This document shows positions 1-12,639 of a stretch of 64,000 nt of DNA, one piece after another. The notes beneath the pieces were generated by a model. The model was not told where the DNA came from. It did no database searches and saw nothing but the letters and a program-made list of their open reading frames with translations. Position 1 is the first letter of the stretch, and each line of letters opens with the position of its first letter. Source of the DNA: Cryptomeria japonica (lineage: Eukaryota; Streptophyta; Pinopsida; Cupressales; Cupressaceae); contig NC_081408.1 in the NCBI RefSeq assembly GCF_030272615.1, positions 761,662,673-761,726,672 of the forward strand, written 5' to 3'. Both the position numbers and the translations under genes were made by a program.

Positions 1-1
1 T

Positions 2-529
2 ATCAGAGGATTGAATTCCGGCATAGCAGGACCAGTGAGAATGGCCGCTCCAGGGAGCCTCCGGGTTGCCGTGGAGAAGGCTTTGATAGCCGAGGAGATT
101 CAGGCCAGACCACATGACTCGAAGGATCGGTTTCAGAACCGTAACCCTTTACCACAGACTTATGGGTTTCAGAAACCCCATTGGAAAGGTAACAACAGGC
201 ACTCATCGGGGTTCTCCAAACCCCCTCCTCCGCAACAGTCACAGCAAAACCAGAGGCAAAGGCCTCCGCAGAATCAGCAGGGCACGAAGCCCAAGCAGTG
301 GCAGTCACAGGGTCAGAGGCGAGATCAGAGATCTCAGGCTCCTTACACACCTCTGGCTAGGACTCAACAGTCCTCTAGAGGTGGGTACAGTGGTTCTAGT
401 AGGACTGGGGGACAGTCTTTCTCCAGACCTCAGGGAGTAGAGTTTCAGGCACGTGGCACTTGCTTCACATGTGGAGCCATGGGACACATGGCGAGAGAGT
501 GTCCTCAGGGTCAGATGGCAGGGAATTAG
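2..529 (+). pseudogene. Gag C-terminal part, gypsy element
   Basis: This is the 3' end of a gypsy gag gene, open from the window edge. The chain is basic and rich in Gln, Pro, Arg and Ser, as expected of the nucleocapsid region. It ends with a CCHC zinc knuckle, CFTCGAMGHMARECP, spaced C-x2-C-x4-H-x4-C, which binds the element RNA. The TAG at 527-529 is in the same frame as pol, with no frameshift, and pol resumes at an ATG four bases later. Most chromoviruses of this kind have one continuous Gag-Pol frame, so the TAG is either a decay mutation or a readthrough site. I favour decay because two more stops follow. Confidence 0.8.
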
Positions 530-532
530 AGG

Positions 533-3500
533 ATGGCAGCATCAGAGCCGACAGTTGGGGACATGGGCAAGTCCCATAGGGTCTTCGCAGCGGTTGACAA
601 CCGTCAGGTAGAGCATCAGGCCACGGTTATTGAGGTAGCAGGTATGATCAGAGGTAGCAGTGTATCTATATTATTTGATTCAGGAGCTACTGATTCTTTT
701 ATATCTCCATTGGTTGTGGAGCGTTGCGGGCTAGTGGCAATTAGGCAAGAGGTCAGTTGGGAAGTGGAATTAGCTTCAGGGGCTAGAGTGTCAGTGGAAT
801 CAGAGGTTAAAGGTTGTCAGCTTCAGATTGGTAACACCACCACCTTAGTAGACCTTAGAGTTACACCACTCGGATCATATGGCGTCGTACTTGGCATGGA
901 TTGGCTTTATGCCCACAGAGCCAAGATGGATTGTCGCCTAAAAAGGATCGAGTGTGAGGATGATCATGGCTCTCCTATAGTGATCACTGGAATTCAGAGA
1001 CTCGTGTCTCTTCGTATGATCTCCGCCATGCAGCTTAAGCGGAGCATGCGAAAGGGATGTCAGTTATTTGCCATCACCATTAGTGATAGAGAAGAAGAAG
1101 AGGAAAAGGAACCATCCATTGACGACTATCCTATCCTTAAGGAATTTTCAGATGTTTTTCCTTCAGAGTTACCTGGTATGCCGCCCCGTAGAGAGATTGA
1201 TTTTCATATAGACCTTGTTCCAGGAGCCGAACCAATTTCAAGAGCACCATATAGAATGACCACAAATGAGCTTAATGAGCTCAAGATTCAGCTTGAGGAA
1301 CTCCTAGAGAAGGGCCACATTTGCCCTAGTGTATCCCCTTGGGGTGCACCAGTCATCTTCGTGAAGAAGAAGGATGGATCTCTCCGATTATGCATGGACT
1401 ACCGTCAGTTGAACAAAGTAACCATCAAGAACCGATATCCATTGCCCAGGATCGACGATTTGTTTGACCAACTTCAAGGTGCCAAAGTATTTTCCAAGAT
1501 TGATCTAAAGTCAGGGTACCATCAGTTGAGGATAGTGGATAGTGATATCCACAAGACCGCATTTCGCACTAGATATGGCCACTATGAGTTCACCGTGGTC
1601 CCATTCGGTCTTACGAATGCCCCAGCAGTTTTTATGAGTCTCATGAATGGAGTATTCCGTACATTTCTCGACCGCTTTGTGATTGTGTTTCTCGATGACA
1701 TTTTGATATATTCACGGAATGAGGAGGAACATGAGGAGCACTTGAGACAGGTTTTGCAGTGTTTGAGGGAAAATCAGTTGTATGGCAGTTTGTCGAAGTG
1801 TGCTTTCTTTAGAACTGAGATCAAGTACCTTGGTCATGTTATATCTGGTGATGGGATCTCAGTAGACCCATCCAAGATCAGAGCCATTATGGATTGGCCA
1901 GCACCTACCAATGTGACAGAGGTCAGGAGCTTCATGGGCTTAGCAGGTTATTACCGACATTTTGTTGAGGGATTCTCTAGAGTTGCTCATCCTATCACTT
2001 CTCTTCAGCGCAAAGGGAAGAAGTTTGAGTGGACGGAGAAGTGCGAGAAGGCCTTTCAGGAACTTAAAAAGGCACTTACTACCGCACCTATCCTTGTAGT
2101 ACCAGATCCTTCAGCTGATTTCATGGTTTGCACAGATGCTTCCCTAGAGGGTTTAGGAGCAGTACTTATGCAGAATGGCAGAGCTATAGCTTTTGAGTCT
2201 AGGAAACTCAAGACTCACGAGCTTAATTACCCTACTCATGACCTTGAGCTTGCAGCCGTTGTGCATGCACTGGTGAGATGGAGACATTTTCTTTTGGGTC
2301 ATCACTTTGAGTTGCACTCAGACCATCAGAGCCTTCAGTACATATTCACTCAGCCAAATCTTAATGCACGACAGAGGAGATGGATGGAATTCTTGTGTGA
2401 GTATGATTTTGACATTCACTACATCAAAGGGAAAGAAAATGTAGTTGCAGATGCTTTGAGTAGGATACATCATGAGGTTTACACCATGTCTATGAGCACG
2501 GATTTGAGAGATCGGATCATACAGCGATTGCCAGAGGACAGATGGTATTTAGAGGTTTGCCAGGCTATTCGATCTCAGGAAACTTTAGAAGGGAAATATG
2601 TGGATTATTCCTTAGAGCCCGATGGTTTATTACGCCATAGAGGGCGCATCTATGTACCTTCTTCCGGGGGATTGCGGGAGTTCATTATCACAGAGGCACA
2701 TAGAGCTCCTTATGCAGCGCATCCCGGGGTCAAGAAGTTGCATGCAGACTTGAGAGAACTATACCATTGGCCAGGAATGCGACAGCTTATTGCCGAGTTG
2801 GTAGCCCGATGCCTTGAGTGTCAGAGAGTCAAGGCGGAGCACCGCCATCCAGGTGGGTTGCTCCAATCTCATGTGATACCAGAGTGGAAGTGGGACACTA
2901 TATCCATGGATTTCATCATTGGTCTCCCTATGTCAGCTCGCTGCCATGATGCCATCTTGGTGACAGTTGACAAGTTGACCAAAGTGGCTCACTTTTCACC
3001 AGTTCGTACCACCTTCACAGCACCAGCAGTAGCACAGGTGTTTTTGCGAGACATTGTCAGACTTCATGGTGTTCCACGTAAGATCATTTCCGATAGGGAT
3101 TCCCTCTTCACTTCTTCTTTTTGGAAGGCATTACAGGCAGCTATGGGTACCAAGCTCAATTTCAGTACAGCCTATCATCCGGAGACGGATGGCCAGACAG
3201 AGAGAGTTAATCAGGTGTTAGAGGATATGCTTCGCATGTATGTCATGGATCACCAGACCAGATGGGAAGAGTATCTTCCCTTAGTGGAGTTTGCCTATAA
3301 CAATGGGCATCACACGTCCTTGGGGATGCCACCCTATCAGGCATTATATGGCAGGCCTTGTAGGACACCATTGAGTTGGGACCGCATAGAGGACAGAGTT
3401 GCTATTGGCCCAGAGATAGTTCGGGATATGGAGCAGCAGGTGGATTTGATTAGGTAGTGTCTTAGAGAGGCACAGGATAGACAGAAGAAATATGCAGATG

Positions 3501-3970
3501 CAAAGAGGGTTGATCGTAGCTACTCAGTTGGAGACAGAGTCTTCTTGAGAGTGCGACCGCATAAGAGTCCAATCCGTTATGGAAAGGGTTCTAAGCTCGC
3601 ACCTCGATTTGTAGGACCATTTGAGATCCTTGAGAGGATAGGGCCAGTTGCCTACCATCTAGCATTGCCACCTAGCCTCTCACGCATCCACGATGTGTTT
3701 CATGTTTCAGTTTTGAGGAAGTATATCTATGATGAGTCTCATATTCTAGATTGGGATGCCTTGCTGGTGGAGTCGGACGGGCAGCTAGCTTTGGAGCCCA
3801 TTCGCATTTTGGCACGCCGGACGCTGAGCCTTCGAGGGTGAGAGCTGGACCAGGTTAGGGTCCAGTGGGATTGCTATGATGAGGTCACAGCCTCATGGGA
3901 GGATGCAGCACTTATGAGATCACAGTACCCCCACCTTTTTGATGAACTCCAGGAGGAAGTTCATGCCTAG
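533..3970 (+). pseudogene. Pol polyprotein (PR-RT-RNaseH-IN-chromodomain), stop-broken
   Basis: This frame encodes the enzymes that copy and integrate the element. Residues 49-51 are the protease DSG of an [10 protein letters not shown] motif. RT follows, with LDLK/YHQ-type motifs and the catalytic block FLDDILIYS, its two Asp near residues 388-389. RNase H has a TDAS motif near 535. Integrase has an HHCC-like zinc site ending CLECQ, then the core with Asp in MDFIIGLP, Asp in IISDRD and Glu in TERVNQ. A chromodomain-like end follows 3842. The frame stays the same from 533 to 3970 but has TAG at 3455-3457 and TGA at 3839-3841. Both could arise by one C-to-T change, consistent with decay of methylated DNA. 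Codons around the breaks still read as typical integrase C-terminus, so the lesions are probably fairly young. Confidence 0.9.
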
Positions 3971-3980
3971 AGGGGGAGGG
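3971..3980 (+). other. Polypurine tract of gypsy element
   Basis: A run of ten purines directly follows the pol stop codon and directly precedes a TGTGAGGCCC LTR start. This is the expected place for the plus-strand primer. Confidence 0.7.
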
Positions 3981-6928
3981 TGTGAGGCCCTACCCCCACT
4001 CAGTTGGACATTTTCAGTTATTTTCTTATTGAGACTATTATGGATGCTTTATTTTATGTTTTATGGACTTAGAACTTATATGATTCCATGATTTGGATCA
4101 CACTGACATATGTTGATGCTTTATTTCATGCATGATGATTATGAAACTTTAGATATGTTGCTAGAATAGAATTACATTATGATGGTGAATGTCATTATTG
4201 GAAATTTGTAGGACTTCATTTTGATGATAGAAAAATGATGCTTATTTATGAATGGTTCAATTTTGGGAAATTATGTTAATTGCTTATGTGAAATCGAATT
4301 TGAAACAAATGAGATATTGAATTATTGTTGTCAAATGTATGAGTGTTTGATGTGTAATGAAATCCATGTATTTGATTATGTATAATTGTGATTATTTGGA
4401 GTTACTAATGTGTTAATTGAGATGCGTAGGAAAATTATCCATGTGACCATGGAATTTAATGGAGAACCAAGCCTAGACCAAAGTGCGTTTGTTAAGCCGG
4501 GAGTTGTCTATTTGGAGAGACAACACCCCCTTGTAATGTATTTTATTTGTGAAGTGTATAATGCTTGAGTGTTAAAATTAATTTATGTGTATATGTGTAA
4601 TCCTATAAGAGACAAATTCCATGTGTGATTTTTATTGTGTCACTTGACACGTGCTGATTAGTGTCATTGATTTTGACTTGTCTCTTGGAGGGAGTTTTGT
4701 TTCTACCAAAGCCATTCAAAAACATGAGTGTGGTCCCAAATTTGCCTTGGGTAGGGAGTCTTGGGAGTGGTCAACTCAAGTTTGACCCGTAGGTAAACTT
4801 CAGTTGGGTTTCCAAAGGGTTTAATGGACTCCTAGGGTAAGTTTTTAGGCTTTTCCAAAGGTCCAAAGGGTATACCTATGGGTTAGGGGTATTTTGAAAC
4901 ATGTGGCTTCTCCCATGTGACTATTTAGTCACTTCAAAAAGTGGTGTTTCCAAGAGGAACGAAAATTCAACTTAGAAAGTTCCTCCTAGGATAGAGAACC
5001 TTCCCTTTAGATGTCATACTCTCTTCCCCATCTTCTTCCACCTTTTCCCTTTCCAATTTTGGTAATGTGTAAGAGTTTGGGAAGGGCAACCAATGGGAAC
5101 TCACACCTCACCCAAGGGGTTGGGAAGTGTGTGAGAGGCCTTCTTAGGCAAGAATTGGAGACTTAGTGAGTCATCACCCACTCTCCATTCTTGGAGATTA
5201 TGCTTGATTTGAAAAGTTAGTAGGAGAATAGCACTTTTGGTGGAATTTGGAGAAAGTTAGTGTGGAATTGGGCAGCTCATCCCCAACTTATTTTAGCATA
5301 CCTATTGGCAAAATAAGGTTGGTTTCTTCTTATCTCCTCTTGTTATGTTGTATGTGTTAGTTTATGTTGTTTTGTAAAAGAAAAGAGTTGCTTGCAAAGA
5401 AAGTGTTTTATGAAGTTTTTGTTGAAGTTAAGAATGTGTAGTTTTCTTTTCTATGTGTTTTGTTTTGTGATCTTGTTGTTTTTGGGAGTGTCCAAGATCT
5501 CCTACTCTTGGGAGGGTAGGAAGATCTTGGGGTGGAAGGAGTATGACAGCCTTGGGTGAGAGGCTCTCCTTATGGAGAGTGATCTCAAGGGTGTCCTTTG
5601 TGACCCTTGTTGCATAGCCTTGTGTATGCATTTGGGGGTCATAAGGGGAGTAAATATGGCCTTGAGCCTTTTGGGGGGGCATAAGGATTGTGGAAGTATT
5701 TTGTTGCATTTGTATTGCCATGAGGTGGCTTGTGTTGTATTTTGGCATGCATTCTCCCCATTGGTACTTGGTCCACTTCCACCCATGGAAGAGTCACCAT
5801 GAATGTGGTGAAAGTGTAGCTTGGGAAGGGAAATTTGTATGTGAGTGTCTATCTATGTTTGTTGTGGAGTTGCTTGTTTGTAACCCGTCTAGTGCTTGGT
5901 TCTCCAAGCTCGGGGGTGGCTTCTAGTAAGCCTAGGCTGGGAGGTGAGCTCTCCATGGTCAAAAATGTGTTTTATTGCAGGTTGCATGGGAATGGGAAAA
6001 GATGGATTAAAGAGCTAGGTGGCTGTTTTATGTGCAGAAAAAAAGAAGTTAATATGACAATGTATTCTCTTTCGGAGTTGTAAAGGAAAAGAAAAAAAAA
6101 GGAGAGCTAGATTGTGTTATTTACAAGGAAAGAGGATTATGTATTCAATGTTAGCTTGTAAAAGAAAAAAGATAGTCAATGATGTATTTATTTTTCCAAA
6201 AAGTAAAGCCAAGTATTCCTATTCCATGGATAGGAAAGTGTAAATATTTTATTGCCAAAATCTTGTATTCATGTTTATTTTGTACCCATTATTATTTTTG
6301 CATCTACTTTGCTAGAGAAAATTATAATGTCTTTCCTTAGTTTGCAAATGAAGAAAGTAATGCATTAGATTGCACGTAGAATTTCATGTTTTTCAAAAGA
6401 AAGAGAAGCAAATGCATTTATTATGATTTCTGCAAGAAAAGGAAAATTATTGCTATATGCGCTTTATGATATTATGCTGCTGCAAATTAGACTTGAAACT
6501 ACCATTTATTCTCCCCATTTATTGCAGAAAATGAAACTTGTTATAGTAGTTTATTTCTTTCAAAAAAATACATTTAGCAATTAGTATTAGTATTTTGTTA
6601 CAAGAAAAGGAAATATTGCATTTAGAGTTAGGATTATTTTGTTACCCAAAAAGGTTGCATTATTAGTTGCTAAAAGAGAATGCATTGTTGGTTGTTTTCA
6701 AAAAAAATAGGCCTAGTTGAGTGACAAATAACCATTAGGGATCCTTCTATATGCACTTGAGTTTCAAACAAAAATAGAAGCCTAAATGGAACTTAGTTTT
6801 AAAGAGTAGCAAAAAAAAAAAGAATATACATTTAAATACATTTTACTTCCTTGTATGATATTCTGATATTCTGTTATATAACAAATGAAGAATACAAAAA
6901 AAATATGTGTTATACTAAATCTATCTTC

Positions 6929-6931
<3 letters not shown>

Positions 6932-6988
<57 letters not shown>

Positions 6989-6990
6989 AA
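6932..6990. repeat. (AT)n/(ATA)n microsatellite
   Basis: About 42 bases of alternating AT run into several ATA units. A shorter AT run lies at 7061-7078. Confidence 0.95.
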
Positions 6991-7184
6991 ACTGGTTCAG
7001 ACCCTATAAAGAAATTTATTGTCTATTAAACTGTTAGACAAAAAAAACAATCTAATGATATATATATATATATATATCATGTTTGATTATCAACCCTGAA
7101 ATCTTATTCAACACCGTGTTAACATATTACCCAACCCGAAAACAAAGAAATGAAACAATGTTTTGTTTAAACGAAGGCGGATGT

Positions 7185-7340
7185 TGTAAGAGCCGCGGGG
7201 CCGCACTCATGGGCGACGGCGGCCGCAGCCTGCGGCACCCGCAGACTGCGGGCGGCGACGTCCGCAGCCTGCGGGCGACGCCGACCGCAGCCGGCGGTAC
7301 CCCAGCGCTGCCGGCTCTCCCTCGCTCCGCCCGTTCCCCG
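7185..7340. other. CpG-rich island inside the LTR
   Basis: A sharply GC-rich block, with many GCGG/CCGC and CTGCGG words, sits in DNA that is otherwise AT-rich. The word CCGCAGCCTGCGG is itself close to palindromic, and variants recur at 7222, 7241 and 7261. Frames open on both strands here are composition artefacts. A promoter or leader region of the LTR is plausible but unproven. Confidence 0.7.
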
Positions 7341-7611
7341 CTCCTTCGCTGCGTTTTCAACAAAAAAAAAAAAAACTCCGCCGCTGGCAAGTTTTAAACA
7401 ACCTCCGCCCGGACCTTCCTTTCCCTTCCTCCGCCGCGATGACCCAAACAAAAGCAAAAAAAAAATATAATAACGGGGTGAGGGTTCGGCTGCGGGTTCG
7501 GCCTGCGCGCCGCCTCCCGTGGCCACCGACACACCCTGCACTCAACACACACACACAGGCTTCCAGGATAAAAATAAGAAAAAAAAAAGGGGGTATGGCA
7601 TTAACAAGTTC

Positions 7612-7639
7612 GCCCTAACCCTAGTTTTCGGGTTAGGGC
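7612..7639. repeat. Telomere-like inverted repeat
   Basis: GCCCTAACCC and GGGTTAGGGC form a perfect 10-bp stem around an eight-base spacer. The arms resemble plant telomere units but there is no tandem array. Confidence 0.85.
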
Positions 7640-7818
7640 AACACTCACACAATTTAAAATAAACGTGTGAGTGTGGGGGGGGGGGAAGAAAAAAAATTAT
7701 TTAAGAGGGATAATTTAATAGTGAAAATAAAAGCTCCACCCCCTCTATAGGATGTAATTATAAACTTTTATATGAACTCCTTTTTAGAATTTCAACCTTA
7801 GATAAAATATATGAGGGA

Positions 7819-7943
<125 letters not shown>

Positions 7944-8562
7944 TAGATTGATTTTAGTATTTATCGGAATTAAACATGCTAGATGTAAACTTAAGATTTG
8001 ACTATTTTTGTTAAATATTGGGCAAGGGTAGAAGGAATTTTATAAGAAGGATTTTAATACTTAGGTAGATTAGATTTAAAATAAAAGGGTGTAAACACTA
8101 AGTTCCTTGAAGGGCCAAGAGGGCCAATTAATTTTTAGGATTATAAAGTATTTTTAAATTACGGGAAATTCCTTTTAATAAGGTGTTGCATAGTTAGGTC
8201 AACTAAATCTAGTATCTAGGTGGTTATGAAGGATAATGAAATATTAGATCATTTAAATTGAGACTATTTCATTAAGCTTGAGATTTTAATTAATGTTTAA
8301 CAGAGATTAGTGATAATCTTTTGGGAGTAATATTAGCCCTTCGAAAACTCAGTTAAACTTTATCCCTAGCTGAATTTAATCACTTGAATTACACAAATGT
8401 AGTTGAGACACAACAAAATTGCATTATATTAATTAAGTAAGTCGATATTTAGTTAAGTATTTTTTTTTTTAAAAAAAAAATTCCGTTCGTGCCCAAAAGT
8501 TGGGCATGACATTTTAATTGTAGCTTTAAATGTTTCCTATAAAATAGAACTTGAACTCATTA

Positions 8563-8835
8563 TAATTTTGATTTTTAAATTTTAGAAACATATAAATTCT
8601 TTTTGATCTTTTTAAATTGAATATTATTTTTGCACCATTTATATAGACATGTAATCTTGATTTTTTGAAGTTAAAAACATTATATTTTTGTGTTAAGATT
8701 TAGAATCATAAAAAAATGTTTTTTTATCATTTTAAATTGAAAATTAAGAATTAAAATATTGCTTTTGCACTATTTGTATAGGCATGTAATTTTGATTTTT
8801 TGAAATTAGAAACATTATATTTTTGTATTTAAGAT
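8563..8835. repeat. AT-rich tandem duplication, period about 135 bp
   Basis: The word TTGCACCATTTATATAGACA near 8630 recurs with few changes near 8765, followed by matching sequence around TTGATTTTTTGAA. A less complete third copy lies to the left. Confidence 0.75.
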
Positions 8836-8957
8836 ATAAAAAATAAAAAAATGATTTTTGATTTTTCCAAATCTTTGGTATTTGGAATTTTGGATTTAGT
8901 AATGAGGAGTACCACATAAATGTTGGCAATATTACATTATAAGGATATTGAGAAGGT

Positions 8958-10414
8958 TGTTGATGATTATGGACATAAGTGATTAAAGATGTTTTACTAT
9001 CTTGATATTATTATTTTGTCATTGATGTCAAGAAATTGATTTTCTAATTCAGTATGATGTTGCCATATCTTGAGAAATATGATATGAAGATTATAAAGGA
9101 GTCGGTAAAGACACAAGAAAGAATATGATGAATAAGGGGATAAGTTATTCAATGGGCAACTCTACCGAGTCAGACAATGATGAGATCTTGATGTTTTAGA
9201 TTGTTTTAACATCATACATATGTTGTAAAAAGTAAAGGTTAATACTATACTATGTTATCAAGCAAAGAACCTAGTTGGTAAACCCTAAGGAACCTAGTCG
9301 ATAAACCCTAAGGTTATCACAGTCGGTTAATGAAGACAGGATGTCTATCGAGTGAAGTTTAGTATTCACCGAGTTGTAATTGAGCTATAACAGAATGCAT
9401 TAAATGTTTACATGTGATATTTAATGAAATAAGGTGATGAGCTGGAGTGGATCAATGATTGGCAAGCCGTGGAAGAAGTTTGTTAAATGAATCTAAGGCA
9501 ATGGAAAGTCGGCAAGAAGATCTACAGCTCAGATTGAACTGCATTACCCTAACACAAGTTCCAAGGTGAATGTGCAAGTTCCAAGGTGGGGTAAAACATT
9601 TTCAGATCGAAAGATACAATGAACCTGGACAAGATTGAAGATCTGATGGCCATGATTGATCATGGGAAATGTGATCAAGGAGATTAAGTGGTTAGAAGAT
9701 TGTTTATAAATAGGAAACTGTTGATAAACAATGTATGCAGGCAAGTGTATGCACAAGGATGCTACATAGTGATTACCGAGCACAGAAGCTTGAAGACCTG
9801 TTAGAATAACAGAGTATTGATGCCCAGCAGATAGACAAGATTAATTCTATGTCTAGATTGTATTGAACAAATAGGAATCTGCTTTAGCATTTTAGATGTG
9901 AAGTTGCAGATAGATTATATTACTGTTATTTTGTGAAAGTGATAGGAAATCTCTTAACCGAGTGGACTTAACAGTCTTATATGTAAATCCTCTAACAAGG
10001 TGACATTCTGATTGAGTGTTTGAAATCCTTTGACAAGGTCACTTCTAACAAAGTGATGATTCTAACAAATCTGAGGGAAACCCCTTGACCGGGTCACATC
10101 TAGCAATGTGTTTGTAATCTTTAACAGGATTTGCTTTTAACCGAGCATACTCTAGAAGAGTATATTTCTTAGTGGGTCCGAAATCCCACAGTGGTTTTTC
10201 CCTATTTGGGTTTCCATGTTAAATCTGGTGTTATGAGGTTTATATTGTTCATATGCTTTTGAGTTTGCATGTTTGACAGTTTTTGGTTATATGACTGATA
10301 TATATGTTACCAAGGTTGAATCTGATGTTTTTATGGATGATTAAGTTTGTATGATTCACCCCCCCCTCTCATCTTGTTGGCTATTGGATATGTACTTATA
10401 TTAAGTATCAGAAC
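8958..10414 (+). mobile_element. Ty1/copia LTR remnant with primer site
   Basis: The block begins TGTTGATGATTATGG. Near 10.17-10.22 kb it carries the phrase AAATCCCACAGTGGTTTTTC followed by TTTGGGTTTCCATG, a pattern typical of the U5 part of plant copia LTRs. An initiator-Met-tRNA-like primer site, AGTATCAGAAC, follows at 10404-10414. The internal coding region is missing, so this is a solo or truncated LTR. Repeated GTCGGTTAA/CCGAGT words inside are typical of such LTRs. The exact ends and target duplication were not resolved. Confidence 0.6.
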
Positions 10415-11200
10415 TATCAATAAATGCAATATTAAAAAATGTTTCAATGAATGATATACAAAAAACATCTAAGTTTTGGTTGTCAAATGTTATATGTAAA
10501 CATGCATATCAAGAGCCTTTCCTATGACCTAGTAGCCCATGCGATACAACTTGCACCATTTTAGGATGTGTTACCATGAAGCCAAACATGTCTATCTATT
10601 TATTCTGCAACCATAGTTATTACAATTCAATGTTAACAGTTATCTCTGCTACAAATTTTAAAAACCCAGTAAATGTACTTACTATTAGGTGGTCAACAAT
10701 GGCACCTGCATTGAGAAGAACAATAGTATTTGGGATACAAAGAGAAGCAATGCAATGCTGGAATGAAAATTTAATGGAAGTCTTGGACACTCGTTTGGTG
10801 GAGCATGACGGTTTATTGCAATGCAAATGTGAAATGATGAAACCCATAGCTTTTTAAAAACACCAGGTCTATTCAATTTTTGTCGTTTCATTTTGATGCA
10901 TGTCACTTGAAATGTTCTCCAAAATGTCAAGCAATTCTTCTTTTTTTTTCCATTATCGTCAATTTCAACTTTATTTTTTTTCCTTCCTTCTCATCGAGGT
11001 TTCAATGGGGTTGCGGCTGATGATAGCTTGGACGATGACAACTCAGATTAATCTTCACTTCTCCAGGAATACAAAGCATTTCTTTTTTCTTACACCGTTA
11101 CTACTAATGACCTCTATACAATGCCATTGTAGGATACGCCTCTCAGCGTAATTAAAACATATTTAATCTTTATTTATTTATTGTAAATTTCCCCTCTCTC
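10415..11200. other. AT-rich DNA, no gene seen
   Basis: Short frames at 10576-10857 (+) and 10620-10930 (-) overlap each other and show no family motif. Nothing else is supported here. Confidence 0.6.
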
Positions 11201-11207
11201 TCTAGAT

Positions 11208-11500
11208 GATTGAAGCCATATGAACCGTAGGATTTTCGTTAACTTTGGATTTCCTCCCCCCTCTCTCTCTATCTCTAGATGATTGAAGCCATCTGGAGCG
11301 TAGGATTTTCGTTAACTTTGGACATCCACGACTCACAGTGTTCTACAGGAGTTGCAAGACGATTGAAGCCATCTGGACCGTAGGATTTTCCCTGTTTTTC
11401 GTTCGCTGATTTCTCATCTTCTGCCATAGGGAACTGGTTCAGGATTTTCCTTGTTTTTTGTTCGCTGATTTCTCGTTTTCTACCATAGGGAATTGGATAG
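11208..11500. repeat. Two interleaved short tandem repeats
   Basis: The word GATTGAAGCCATCTGG plus the following CGTAGGATTTTCG occurs at 11208, 11281 and 11361. A second unit, with GTTCGCTGATTTCTC and CCATAGGGAA, occurs twice with a 59-bp period near 11.38-11.5 kb. Short CT runs separate the units. Confidence 0.85.
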
Positions 11501-11895
11501 CCATTGAATAACAAATTCATGCACATCCAAACCTTCGACCCGCAATCAAAAACTTTAAAATTGATCAAAATGTCCATTAGTCCAATCGTTCATCACTGTA
11601 ATCCTCTTTTCTAACCACTCTCTTTAATTGGGCTCTTCTGTTTACATTTTGAGCTCTTTTGTTTACATTTCTTCAATATTATAATTAACCAGAAAATGGT
11701 AACAATCCATGAAATTGTGTGATGCTTTATAAACAAAAGAATGAAATTGTTGAATGTGGAACGAAGGGGTATCACAGAGGATTACACATGTGCAATTTGT
11801 TTGCAAGTAGCATGGAATGGAAAACAACAAGGCCTCGTGTATGCTTCTATTGGCCCTGTTTTCATCCATCATCTATAGTCCATTCATGAAATTCG

Positions 11896-12309
11896 ATGAT
11901 TGTAGGATATGCACAAATTGCCTTTGTTGAGAAGGCTTTAGAAACGTTCAAGCAATTGCAATTGGCAGGTGTGAAGCTAGTCTTCTCAACCTTCATCAAC
12001 ATCCTCCATGTCTCTGCTAAAGAGATTTGAAACAGAGTATGGACATACATCATGGGATAAAGGATAGCAAATTTATTTTTTTATTTGCAACTTCCCTGGT
12101 AGACATGTACTCAAAACATGGAAGTATATACAAGGCACGTCAATTGTTTGACAAAATGTCTAAAAAGAGAAGTCACCTCAGGGGATGCCACGATTGCAGG
12201 ATATTCAGAAAATGAATGTATTGTAAAGGGTTTAGAAACTTTCAAGTTGGCAGATGTAAAGGCCAACTCTACAACCTTTGTCATTATCTTCCCAACCTAT
12301 GCAAAATGA
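11896..12309 (+). pseudogene. PPR protein fragment (PLS class), broken
   Basis: This is a decayed piece of a pentatricopeptide-repeat gene; intact relatives bind organelle RNA. The frame at 11896 reads MIVGYAQIAFVEKALETFKQ, a typical PPR L/S repeat, then stops at TGA near 12028. A second stretch reads TSLVDMYSKHGSIYKARQLF, another canonical PPR block. A frameshift then leads to IAGYSENECIVKGLETFK in a third frame, ending at TGA 12307-12309. At least two frameshifts and one stop separate the pieces and no start or E/DYW end is present. It is a relic and probably not translated. Confidence 0.8.
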
Positions 12310-12528
12310 GAGCTTTAGACCAGGGTACAGATAAAATTAGATTTAGTGGTTTGCATGACAACATATAGGCAGATTCCTTGCTATTTCCCATGCCATATTA
12401 CCTTTGTAGTTCTCTAAATTACTTGCCCTTTCATACAGCCAAAAAATGAAAGTAGAGTAGCTTACAACTTGATTGGATATATTTCTCTAGCATTAGGTTT
12501 TCTAGGATTACTTTTATCTGTCAATTTT

Positions 12529-12621
12529 CAAATCTAAACCAAACAAGAGAATTCAGATTTAGTTCAAATTTCAAAATCTAAACCAAACAAGAGAATTCAG
12601 ATTTAGTTCAAATTTCAAAAT
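12529..12621. repeat. 44-bp tandem duplication
   Basis: AAATCTAAACCAAACAAGAG plus AATTCAGATTTAGTTC occurs twice in direct succession. Confidence 0.9.
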
Positions 12622-12639
12622 CAACTAAATTAGTATGAA

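Noticed and set aside
5428-6083. Frames on both strands inside the long LTR
   Set aside because: They overlap each other, lack family motifs and lie in presumed non-coding LTR.
7083-7554. Arg/Ala-rich frames over the CpG block
   Set aside because: High GC removes stop codons by chance on both strands; no domain seen.
7612-7639. Interstitial telomere
   Set aside because: Only single repeat-like arms in inverted order, not a tandem array.
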